Source: Tetrastigma voinierianum (taxonomy: Eukaryota; Streptophyta; Magnoliopsida; Vitales; Vitaceae). Taken from it: a stretch of 64,000 nucleotides of DNA. Within the stretch, counting starts at the first letter, position 1. Each line of letters begins with the position of its first letter. The stretch covers positions 1-64,000 of the forward strand of contig JAEQBH010002959.1 in NCBI GenBank assembly GCA_016808115.1, read 5' to 3'. Made by a program: the position numbers and the translations under genes. Under the pieces are notes generated by a model. It was not told the origin of the DNA. It saw only the letters and a list, made by a program, of their open reading frames with translations, and did not search any database. This document shows, piece after piece, positions 23,576 to 34,508 of this stretch.

Positions 23576-25438
23576 GCGGATGCCACTCGCACCATAGAAG
23601 TGTGTGACACTGGGCATCAAAAGTAGTGGCTCGCCACCAAGCCATGTGTATAAGGACTCCATTACCTACATGGAGCCAATGCGGCGCACGATGTCATAAA
23701 AAGTGCATTAAGAAATAAGAAAATTATAGAAAAGTGAGAGTCACACCTTGGTTTGAGGAAGGAGGGGAGTAGTACTCTCCTTTGACAGATGAAGATTTCT
23801 CCAAAAGAGAAAAGCCGATCAAAGGAGCAGTTAGAAAGGAGAAAATGAGGAGAAAATAAATAAGATGAGAGTGACAGGCAGAAGAAGTTAGTTAAAAGTA
23901 AAGAATAAAGGAAAAGGAAGGCAAAACGTGAAGAAGAAAGGAAAAGGGATGCAGAAGGTTTGTTCTCCCATTTTAGCGAGAGAGAGAGTCTTCTTCTCTC
24001 TAGGTTAGTAGAGATCCGACTCATTTTAGATTCTTTCGAGACAAGAAGGGAAGTGTTCTATACCTGAGAGTGACAACTGCGGACTCCGGTTTTCGGGGAG
24101 TTTCTTCAACTTCCAAGAGGTAGGATATTTTCCTACTTGGTTTACTTTGGCTTCAAAGGCTTTGAGAATACCAGTTGTTATGGGAGGCCATGAGAGGCCT
24201 GTAATTACTTCAAGCCTGGACTATAAAAGGGATTTCATGACCGTCAGATGACTGTGGGAGTTAGGGTTTTACTAGAAACTCAAAGTTTTTAGATGTCAGG
24301 ATTTGCTGATGAGGTGATAATTATCTGGAACCAATATGGTTCATGTTTGTGAAGGCCAGAGGTACTTCATGAATGGTTCCAAGCTGAGACCTTGTTGTGT
24401 GTTATGGCGGCTTGAATAACATGCGTTGTGTGGAAATGTTATATCATGCATGCATGTATTAATATGTTTTGCATGAGGTAGATTATATGTATAAATTATA
24501 ATTTTCTCCATGGCTCAAATGTTTCATGTGGCTCGCTCATGCATGTAACATGAGGAAAATGTACTGGCATCATGCATTTCATATGCACGGTACCATCGCC
24601 AGCCCAAAGTGTGGGTGCGTGGAAAGGTTACCATCGTTGTTGCAGGAGTGGGTCGTGAGCTCTGAAAATGGACAAAGTCCAAAGTAGAGATTCACTATGT
24701 GTAAAGATCAAACGATAATCACGTTGATGATAAGTTGTAGATCTCCTGCAAGGAAACCCAAATCATATTCACTAAGAGACATGAATCCCGACGATATGTA
24801 AGTCTCTTGAAAATGTTGAAAAGGCGTAAGGTCTCACACTAAGTAAACTCTAAACTGTCAACAATAAAGTAAAGGAAAGAACCCAAAATCAGTTTTTGAT
24901 AAATAAACTGAGGTGTCCAATGGTCGAGTCATGGTGTGACAGTTTTAGTCACGCCTGGCATTCCAAGTAGAGGAGCCTGGCTAGACTTCTTGGGTCATGA
25001 GCATGAGGGGCTGCATCTCATGCATGTTATAGACATTTCCATATGTAGAATAACTGCAGAACAGATTACTTGTTATATATGCCATTGTATACATTTTAGG
25101 GTAACCCTGTAGGAGAATTTTCATCGGGCTTTGCTCACCCCGTTGTGGGACCCCTTGAAAATGTGGACTATCCAGTAGATGATACTTAGAGCAGCAGGTT
25201 TTGAGAAGAAAGTCTGAATGTGGTTTTTTAAGTAAAAACATTTTGTAAAAATGAAATTGTAGAGAACAAACACAGAAAACTATGAGAAATATAGTTTGAG
25301 ATATTTGTTTTTATTAGCATGGATATATGAGCCTACGTGGCTATATTACTGTATGTTTCACAATAATTTATTATTTAGATTTCCTAAGTAAGGGCCGACT
25401 TGCATTAACTATTGACCTCGATTTGGGCGGCCACAAGA
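23576..25438 (+). mobile_element. Diverged F-type LTR-like unit M
   Basis: Parts follow the F LTR order on the plus strand: a purine-rich block with GAGAGAGAG (about 23,980), AAGGGAAGTGTTCTATACC, GAGTTTCTTCAACTTCCAAGAGGTAGGA (about 24,100; positions given rather than a longer quote), CTACTTGG, then GCTTTGCTCACCCCG and GGGACCCCTTGAAA (about 25,130), and AGAAAGTCTGAATGTGG (about 25,207). Intervening segments differ, so it is an old or separate subfamily. It runs into TA array 3 just after TTTGGGCGGCCAC. No coding region found. Confidence 0.5.
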
Positions 25439-27242
25439 TGATATATATATATATATATATATATATAGCAGGATTTATATATCTATATATATATGCAAAA
25501 AGATATAGATTATATAGATGCATATGTAGGATATATTCATATATATACTTTATATATAGATATATATATATATATATATAGTTATCTAGATATATAAATA
25601 TGTATATAAGTCTGCTACAGCAAACTATATATAGATATTCTATATATAGATGTATATAGGATATAGAAGAAAGTCTATATATATAAATATGTATATATCT
25701 ATATATATAAATCTATATATAGATATCTATATATAGATGTATATAGATATATACATATTTTATATATATGTAGATAACTATATATATATATACATACTAT
25801 ATATATAGATGTATATAGATTTATATATATAGATATAGTAGTATTATTTATATATATATAATCATGCAGAGAGTATATACATACTATATATATAGATATA
25901 TAGATATATAGATATATTCATACACATCTATATATATAGGATATGTATATATACTATAGTTATTCCATATATATAAAATATGTATATATCTATATATATA
26001 AATCATATAGATATGTATCTATATACATCTATATATATAGATATGTATATATATATATATATAGTTATTCATATATATATGAAGGTGTATATATCTATAT
26101 ATATAGTTCTATATATAGATATCTATATATATATATAAGTATGTATTATTATCTATGGTATAGATGTATATAGATATATCTATATATAGCCATATATAGA
26201 TTTATATATTTATATATATATATAGTATTGCATTCATATTTCCATTATAGATATATAAATCTTATATATAGATATCTTATATATAGATATGTATATCTAT
26301 AGATAGATATCTATATATATAGATATAAGTATATATGAGCAGCATATATAGTTATCTATATGTCATGTATATATCTATATATATAAATCTATATATAGAT
26401 ATCTATATATAGATATGTATATAGATATATCTATATAGATTTATATATATAGATATATGCTGTATTACTTCATATATATAGATAATCTATATATATATAT
26501 ACATATCTATATATATATATTTAAGATGTAGATTATATTGTCTATATAGATTTTATACATATAGATATACATATTTATATATATAGATTTATATACTATA
26601 TATATGGTATTTTATATAGATATATCTATATATAAATCTATATAGATATATCTATACACACTATATATATAGATATGTATATATATATATATGGGATAGT
26701 TATCTATATATATAAAATATACAGTTATCTATATATATAAATTCATATATAGATAACTACTTATATATATATATATATATATACATATTCATATATATAG
26801 ATGTATACAGATGCCATATCTATATAGATATTTGATAAGTATATAGATATATCTATATTTATATATATATATATATAGATATCTATATCTATTTATAGAT
26901 ATATAAATCTATATAGATATCTATATATATAGATATGCATATAATATCATATATATATAGATATAGATTTTATATACTATATATATATAGATATGTGGTA
27001 TATATATATATAGATATGTGTATAGATATGTATATATATATATATAGATATAGGTATCCATGTACATACATATCTATATATATATATATATACATATCTA
27101 TACATACAGGTCTATATATATATATATACATATCTATATATATATAAAGGTATATAAAAATCCCATATGCTATATATATAGATGTATATAGATATATCTT
27201 GCTAAGGGTATAGTTTCTATATATATAAGTTTATATATATAT

Positions 27243-27309
<67 letters not shown>

Positions 27310-27385
27310 TATATATATAAATAGCCTATAGATATGATCTATATACATCTATATATAGATATATAGATTTTATAGATAACAGCAA
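25439..27385. repeat. TA/GATA low-complexity array 3 (about 1.9 kb)
   Basis: Long run of TATATA, GATATC and TATAGATGTATA variants with occasional short interruptions. It is the largest of three such arrays and directly abuts the pararetrovirus fragment at its right end. Tyr/Ile-rich open frames inside it are spurious. Confidence 0.95.
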
Positions 27386-28618
27386 AAAATCTTTGTTCTT
27401 CAAGTACCAAATGCATTTTGGAATAGAAAATGCATATGGTTTCCTCATTATCATATGAAAAGATTTTTCTGAAACAAATTTCTACAAAAGAATCTATTCA
27501 AATGAGTCCGTAAACTTCCGGAATATTGCAAAAAGTGAAATTAATGATCTCTTAAATAAAAACTTATAAGACCAAGTCATTCACCATGGAGTCGCCAGCC
27601 TTTTATGTCCAAAATATTCAAAACTTGGTTATAAATCCAAGTTAGACCATCATAACCACGAATAAAGTCTCTTCACGGATTAGGCATCCAATAATCGGCC
27701 AAAGACGAATCCTAAAGATTTATAATGCCACACAAATATTTTCAAAATTCGATATGAAATCTGGTTTCTGGCAAATTCAAATAAAACCAGAAGATAGGTA
27801 CTAAACTGCATTCACAGTTCCATTTGGACACATGAATGGAATGTAATTGCCGTTTGGCCTTAAAATGCTCCTTCAGGAATTTCAAAATATGCATAATGAA
27901 ATATTTAATGAATACACTAGATTTTCATTGTATACATTGATGATGTTCTCATATTTTCACCCTTTGAAGAACATTTCAAACATTTAAAATATTTTCAAAA
28001 GATTGTAAGAGATAATGGTTTAGTAATCTCTGCAACAAAAAAAAATAAAATTGTTTCAAACAAATGTTAGGTTTTAGGATTTGACATTCATAAAGGTCAA
28101 ATAAAACCCATACAAAGATCAATTGATTTTGCTAACAAATTTCCCGATGAAATAAAGATAAAACACGCTACAAAGATTTTAGGTAGCCTAAACTATGTAG
28201 CCGAAGTTTACCCAAACCTTAGAATTTTAATTAAACCTTTATTTCAAAGGTTAAAGAAAATCCTTTACCCTTAGTCCGAGAAACATACCTGTGTGGTCAA
28301 ACAGGCCAAAATTCAAAGTTAAGGAACTTACTGCTTAGGTATCCTTCACCTAAAAGCCTTCCTATCATGTAGACGCATGCCTCAAAACATAGGATATGGT
28401 GGAATCTTAAAGAAGATTTTCAAAACAAAATTTCAATCGTTAGATTTCACTTTGGTATTTGGAATGGTCCAATAATTGAATTATTCAACCCGCTTAAAAA
28501 GAGATTTTTAATATCGTTTATGCATTCAAAAATTTCAAAGTGATGTTTTAACAAGGAAATTTCTTTTAAGAGTTGAAGGCTATTTACATTTTCCCTTCCC
28601 ATTCAAAACTAAATATTT
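27386..28618 (+). pseudogene. Endogenous pararetrovirus (Caulimoviridae) RT-RNase H fragment, broken
   Basis: Relic of the viral polymerase, which in exogenous relatives copies the pregenomic RNA into DNA. Plus-strand pieces in order are a finger region near 27,540-27,600, FSKFDMKSGFWQIQI (27,739-27,783), PFGLK (about 27,853), the catalytic YIDDVLIFS box (27,933-27,959), LGFDIHKGQIKP (about 28,076-28,112), a connection segment with YPNLRILIKPLFQRL (about 28,208-28,252), and an RNase H piece with NIGYGGILK (28,386-28,412). The finger-to-palm organisation is that of plant caulimovirids and not of the Ty3/gypsy copies nearby; genus looks Florendovirus- or Petuvirus-like but is uncertain. There are in-frame stops (for example soon after the first RT motif) and at least one net frame change between 27,783 and 27,933. 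Movement protein, coat and most of protease are absent. It cannot encode an active enzyme as read. Confidence 0.85.
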
Positions 28619-28619
28619 T

Positions 28620-28821
28620 ATGTGGGGTCCACACCCTTCGTGACCATGGGGTGCCCACTTGGTGTGGCATTTGTGGGTCCACCCTTAGCCAACCAACTAG
28701 GTGCCGCCGGGTGAGTCCCACTCAGAAATCTGTGCCTCCTAAGGCATTTCTTCGCCTCATGAGACTCGAACCGGGGACCGAGGGCAAGGTCGATGGGGAG
28801 CATCTCTACTACCAGCCCAGT
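28620..28821 (-). mobile_element. tRNA-derived SINE, copy 2
   Basis: On the minus strand it begins ACTGGGCTGGTAGTAGAGAT, and about 45 bases later has GGTTCGAGTCTC, a good RNA polymerase III B box. A weaker A-box-like GGTAGTAGAG precedes it. The body holds two GGGTGGACCC/GGTGTGGACCCC-like blocks shared with copy 1. Imperfect flanking repeats (ACTAAATATTT at 28,608 and ACTAATTT at 28,822) may be its target duplication. It interrupts or borders the pararetrovirus fragment. Non-coding; its open frames are ignored. Confidence 0.6.
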
Positions 28822-28924
28822 ACTAATTTCGGTTGAAGTAAGATAACTCCCGATGAACTATAAACCAGTCTGAGATTGATCTGCAGGCGAAAAATGCTGA
28901 GAAGAGCATGTGTGCGTGGTGAAG

Positions 28925-29172
28925 TTTCCCGCACGAAGAGCACCCGATGGTGCGAGGTGGACCCCGTGGGCCACGAAAGAGCACCATGTCACGAAAGTAA
29001 TGAACCCACAATAAAGCGCCTTTTATTGTGAGACCCACCGCTTTTGTGACCACCTCGCAGATTGCCCTTGGTGGAAGCTCGGCTCATAGGATATCGCCGT
29101 TCCATGCAGGTTCCTTTGCCAGGAGATTCGAGGCGGGAGCTTGGGTGCATTAGTCCAGTGGGAAGCATCTGC
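28925..29172 (-). mobile_element. Possible third, highly diverged SINE copy
   Basis: The order AGATTCGAGGCGGGAG, then AGTCCAGTGGGAAGCATCTGC, resembles the B-box and 5' part of copy 2, and GGTGGACCCCGTGGGCCACG resembles its body. Similarity is patchy and an inner segment repeats (GTGAGACCCACCGC). It may instead be two overlapping fragments. Bases 28,822-28,924 hold nothing recognisable. Confidence 0.35.
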
Positions 29173-29195
29173 AGTATAAATGAAATTTAGTTTGT

Positions 29196-32100
29196 TGAAG
29201 GATCGACAGGATTAACTAATGGAACTGGGGACTCAGCACTCAATGGATGTAGAAACTTTTCCTTAAAACCATAAATTAAAATCCGTGGAAGCGAACCCCT
29301 TCTGATCTTTAACGTATCTTTATAAAATAATGCGGAGCGAAGTGATAAATTTTTTTTTCTTTTCAAACACTTGCATTTTTTGAGGAAAAATTGGCGGAGT
29401 TTCCTCATTTTGGACCTTCCCAGGAATTACAGTACCCTGCGTAAGCATTTAAAGTACTTCCTAATATTCAAATTTGCTTCGTTGTAGGATACCATCGTCC
29501 TGACTCAATCAATAATATATATACCATATGCCTTTATTCATTTCAATCCATCAAAACATTTTAAAACTTCTTAGTTCTTGCGTTGTATCCAGAAAAGGTT
29601 TAGGCTAGGCGGGATATTGGCGCCTAGTAATTCATTTTCAAGATGTATCCATATAGCTGCGTAGATGCATGGAAGAATTGTCGACATATAAAATGTCTGA
29701 CTATTTATACAATCTGGGTTCCACATCGTGTCACCTGATGTAACAGACTCTGTTCTTGCAGGAGGGTCTTTCTCTTAGGCTCACTTGTCTCGAGTCCGAA
29801 ATATTTTGAAACATATGGAAAGAATGAGCTAAAGGAGCCAATTAGTGTACATTTCATTTAGATAACATTTCAGTATACCAAAATAATACATACTTATACA
29901 ATTAAAATCCATTTATACATTAAACATTTATGCACTTAAAACTTAACTCAATAAATACTTATACCATTAAATCAATTTATGCTTTAAACATTTATACCTT
30001 AAACATTTCAATAAAATACTTATGCATTTAAATCCATTTTATACTTTAAGCATTTATACCTTAAACTTATTCCAATAAATACTTATGCATTTAAAAACTA
30101 TTTATGCTTTTAAGCATTTATGTTCTAAACTTTCTTTCAATAAATACTTATACATTTAAAATCCATTTATGCCTTAAACATTCAGATCGTAAACTTTCTT
30201 TCTTTATTTCTTCTTTCATTCTTTCCGATGAACCCAAAAATAAACACACCGAACGCTTCGGCATCGACTGCGGGAGGGACAAGCCACATTCCAAATATAC
30301 CACTACGTCGGAGAAACTCACGCTTGCATAGTTCCAAATATAGTACTTTATCACGTGGGTAAGGATATTACTCTAACTGACCTATTTCCTCCCCGCTTAG
30401 TAACCTATAATCCTTTAGCCCTCTTAATCCTTACACGCTTAAAGTACTTCTCGGTCGATATCGCCATAACAAATCATAGGGGGTTTAGGGTAACCATCAA
30501 GAAACATTTCTTCAAAATACATTTATAAATACATTTAAATCCTTTACTTATCATTAAAACACATATGCATACTTTAAACATTTTTAAATCCATAATACCT
30601 TAACATATAATACATATTTAATACATATAAATATATGCATTGATGCAAGATAAAATAATGTAATATAAAAATATCATATGCTTCTTAACATTTACATAAA
30701 ATTTACATTAAACTTTCGCTTTAACATTAAACCCATTCACTTTTAAAACTAAATTAAAATATCATTTTCACTACGCTCACCGCCTGACCCGCCAGCCTGC
30801 TGAGTTCCCGTTCCCGTCCGATCATCCTTTTCACCCTTTTCCAAGAAAATCACAACTATACATTAATCATAACTTCCACATAATCCACCATACATTCATT
30901 TAAAGCCAAATGAACAAATTACCCTTAAGCACTAAAAAACTCATTCATTTCGGGGCCAACCTTTTTTCCAACCATGTTCTATAGACTTATGACTCAAAAA
31001 TTATTCAAACGGTCTTTCAAATTTATGAAACTCTCCAGATCAGTTCTTGATATATCAAATAACATCTCTTTAAATTTTCAATTTAAAATTCCGTCTCTAA
31101 AGGCCTCAACCATATAACACAATCTGCAATAACAAATAACTCAGTTTGGCAGAACAGAATCTGCACATAGTCTTACTTTGAACCATTTTTATAAGCACTT
31201 TAAGTTTACAATTTGCATGAACTTCCTTTAAATAAATTCTTCCCTAGAAGTCTATTTTACCCATAATTTTGAATCACTCAATTCCGATCTGAAATGAGCA
31301 AAGTTGCGCTTCAAAATACAAAACTGGTCAAAACAGAAAACATGACATTTCCTCGTACTGAGACTCGCTGCCCAAAATTTACCAAATTGTGCTTCTTCCA
31401 TTTTTCTTTCACTCTAAACACTTAAATCTGACGCATTATACCCATTTCAACATATCACACAAAAGTCTACATCAAACCCTAACCATTCATTTGATTTGTC
31501 AAACCCTAATCTAATCCATGGCTTTCTCAATTTATCTCAAAATCATCATCATTCAACCCAATGCCACTAATTTAACATCCATACAAGAAAATCAAATCAT
31601 TAGGCATGAAAAACATAAAATCCAACTTTCCCACCATGAAAAATCCTACTTGTTTCTTGGTTTCCCTTGTCTTCTTCCTTGATTCACTGGAGCTCACTTG
31701 GAAGCTTGAAAGAGAATAAAACTTCAATTCCTGGCCTATCTTGCCCTACCCTTTCTCCTCCTCTTTCTCCTTTCTTCCCTTTCTTTTCTATCTTTCCTTT
31801 CTTCTCTCCTCTACGTGATCCTTTTGAGCACTTAAATCCTAAATTTTAGACTTTAAAATATTATTCCAAAAGTGCCCTTAAGTAAAAAAATATCATTGGT
31901 TGGTTTAAAGTGAATTCACTTTTATCCAAGCTTCCTTATCCATTCCCATGAGACCAAGTCATTTACCCATTATTTAAATCATAACTTAGCCATTAAGAAA
32001 GATTTTGATTATTAGTACACTAAATATCTCCATTATAGCAGTATTTTATCTCGCCGCTTTTTATCGCTTTTTTATATCAATTATATGTCAAAAATATTCT

Positions 32101-32663
32101 ATGGTCGTTTATATTTAAATTTGAACATAAAATATTTTAACTAAATCCTTCACAGCGAATTTCGTGCTCAAATCACCGAAACGGATTTAAAATCATAAAA
32201 TTCCGTAATCCGTCAATAGCGCATATTACCCAATTACGCTCGAATCACCTCGAAACTATCCAAACGACTCGCTTTCACTTTATTTCGCCATAGTCTTTAT
32301 GATTTATTCCGTAATCTTTCGTATTTTCGCTACTCTCGAAAAATTTCAAATAAGCAGCTCCAAATTTCAAATCGGAATCACTATTCATTCACTTAAATCT
32401 TCCATTATTCTTCTAAATATCGGGCTCAAAGTCATAGGAACTGAATTTTCTAAAAAACCCTCAAGAACTCCCTCCATCCAGATAAAATAAGAAAAATCAC
32501 TATTCATTAGTGGCACCCTAGTTACAATTGTTTAAAATTTTCACTTCATGCCCAATGATGTCCAGAGCGTTTCAAATTTAATCCACCCTCGCTTCTATCA
32601 TTAGAGACCTCAAATCATTCAATAACTACTATTATAACATTCAATAAGGTCAGGGGTTTTACA
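29196..32663 (-). mobile_element. H-family 3' LTR (H2)
   Basis: Runs from TGAAGGATC to GGGGTTTTACA, so on its sense strand it is TGTAAAACCCC...GATCCTTCA. It is collinear with H1 in inverted orientation, including the tandem array (29,885-30,205), the TCAAACCCTAA block (about 31,473), the pyrimidine-rich block (about 31,740-31,810) and the TTCACTTCATGCCCAATGATG block (about 32,541). A polypurine tract follows at its right edge, making it the 3' LTR of a minus-strand element. No matching 5' LTR is present. Confidence 0.8.
29885..30205 (-). repeat. About 65-bp tandem repeat in LTR H2
   Basis: Inverted equivalent of 20,832-21,150, made of TTTATGCNTTAAAC and AATAAATACTTATNCA units. A CTTT-rich tail adjoins near 30,192-30,222. 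Confidence 0.85.
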
Positions 32664-32680
32664 ATCACTCCTTCCTTATA
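32664..32680 (-). other. H2 polypurine tract
   Basis: Minus strand reads ATAAGGAAGGAGTGATTG immediately before the LTR TGTAAAACC. The H3 unit has the equivalent at 37,002-37,016 (ATAAGGAGGGGTGATT). Confidence 0.75.
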
Positions 32681-33874
32681 AAAATTTCACCCCTAAATTT
32701 AAATTCTCATGTTGCTTCCTCTCTACCGTGATTCATCCACAACACCTTTACTAAAGGAATCACTTTGTTTCAAAGATCCAATCACATTTTTGACAAATTT
32801 GTACCTATTTTTCTTCATACGCCAAATCTTCTTTCAATTCAACCTGATCTCTTAACACATGTGAAGAATCGCATATACTTTGGAAGCATAGAAATGTAAA
32901 ATATGTCATGTATTCGCCAATCTGTGGCAACTCTAATCAAGACGCTACTCTCCAATTATTTTTATAATTTCATAAAGTCCCATATAGAGGACTTAACTCC
33001 TTTCTTCCGAATATCAACACCCTTTCCTGTGGTAATATCCTCATAAATACCGATCTCACCTGTAAATTCGCAAATCTCTCCTTGGGTTATCAACATAACT
33101 TTTCACAATTTTGAGCTATATTTAATCTATCACCGATAACTTTAACATTAATATCTCGTTGTAGCCCGGGAATAATTTATGAACCTAAAATTTTCTCTCC
33201 CCTTCCTCATCCCAACATAATGGAGTCCTACACTTCCTTCCATATAAGGCCTCATAAGGCGCCATTTCAATGCTTCAGATGATAACTATTATTGTAGGAA
33301 AACTCCATTAATGGTAAATGTCTTCCTAACTTCCTTGAAACTCAACACACAAGCCTTGAGCATAACTTCCAATGTCTCGTATGGCTCTTCAGATTAATAA
33401 CCGTGAAGTCGCGACAAATCTCTTTATATACAACTCAGCCAACTTCTCAACTAAGTCACTATTTTTCCATAGGTAGGAAATTGACTGATTTCGACAATCT
33501 ATCCACAATCACCTATATCACGTCATAACCACTCTCGCAAAGTGGAAGTAAAAAAATCCATCATGATTCTCTCCCATTTCCACCGAGGGATCGAAGAGAC
33601 TGTGAAGAACTCGCAAATCTTTGATGCTCAACCTAACTTTTGAAAAAATGAGACATTTGAAATAAATTCGCAACATCTTTCTTTATACCCTCCACCTTTA
33701 GTATTCCCTGTGTGGTATGATACATTTTAGTGTTTCGATGCATCGCATATGCGTAAGAGTGAGTCTCTTTCTCATAATTTATTTCTTTAATTCTTCCACA
33801 TCTAGTACACATAACCTCGTGACCTATCATCACTATACCATCTCGCCTGGGCACTAAAAATCCTTAGAACCGCC
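32681..33874 (-). pseudogene. H2 pol remnant: chromovirus integrase 3' portion, truncated
   Basis: Minus-strand pieces include the GPF/Y-type EALYGRKCRTPLCWDE-like segment, with frame changes (33,205-33,262), and an open frame at 33,633-33,854 with AYAMHRNTKMYHT, the HHCC zinc-binding start of integrase. Collinear with 37,002-38,220 in the H3 unit. The sequence ends within integrase at CCTGCACT, the point where the H3 LTR starts; the rest of pol, gag and the 5' LTR are missing. Confidence 0.65.
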
Positions 33875-34204
33875 TGCACTGGCGATCCCCACCGGACAAC
33901 TCCATGAACCCGAGGGGGACCTCCCTAAGACTCCAACCGATATAGAAACTTTTCCTTAAACCATAAATTAAAAATCCGTGGAGCGAACCCCTTTACAATT
34001 CTTTCACATATACAATATGCAAATTATTTTCAATGCGCCACACGCGCCGTCTCCTCGATAGTCTGACTCACCGCACAGGAGTGACCTCTAGTATCGGCGC
34101 ACTCAGCCTGGTCCCAAAATGTTTGAAACACACTAAAAGAATGAGCTTAAAGAGCCCAAAGTGAGTGTACATTTTCATTTAAATAACATTTTCGCATTAG
34201 CTAC

Positions 34205-34455
34205 CAAAATAATACATACTTATACAATTAAAATCCATTTATACATTAAAACATTTATGCTTTAAACTTTCTTCCATAAATACTTATACCATTAGAATCA
34301 ATTTATGCTTTTAACCATTTATACTTTAAACTTTCTTTCAATAAATACTTATGCATTTAAAACTACTATGCTTTAAGCATTTATGCCGTAAACTTTCTTT
34401 CAATAGATACTTATGCATTTAAAACTTATTTATGCTTTAAACATTTGTACCAGAA
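34205..34455 (-). repeat. About 65-bp tandem repeat in LTR H3
   Basis: Same unit as in H1 and H2, with slightly fewer copies. Confidence 0.8.
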
Positions 34456-34456
34456 A

Positions 34457-34496
<40 letters not shown>

Positions 34497-34508
34497 TTTC
34501 TTTCTTTC
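34457..34508. repeat. (CTTT)n microsatellite in LTR H3
   Basis: About 12 units, expanded relative to the short CTTT-rich run at the same place in H2 (30,192-30,222) and GAAA-rich run in H1 (about 20,820). Confidence 0.95.

Noticed and set aside
23662..24024. A 120-residue minus-strand open frame rich in Leu, Ser and Phe
   Set aside because: It lies over a purine-rich LTR leader block; composition explains it, and equivalent LTR copies do not keep it open.
25939..27147. Tyr/Ile-rich open frames across TA arrays (also 1,716-2,487)
   Set aside because: They are translations of TA/GATA dinucleotide sequence; any frame through it is open.
28767..28821. Possible tRNA gene
   Set aside because: A B box is present, but no cloverleaf with matching acceptor and anticodon arms could be followed; a SINE head explains it better.
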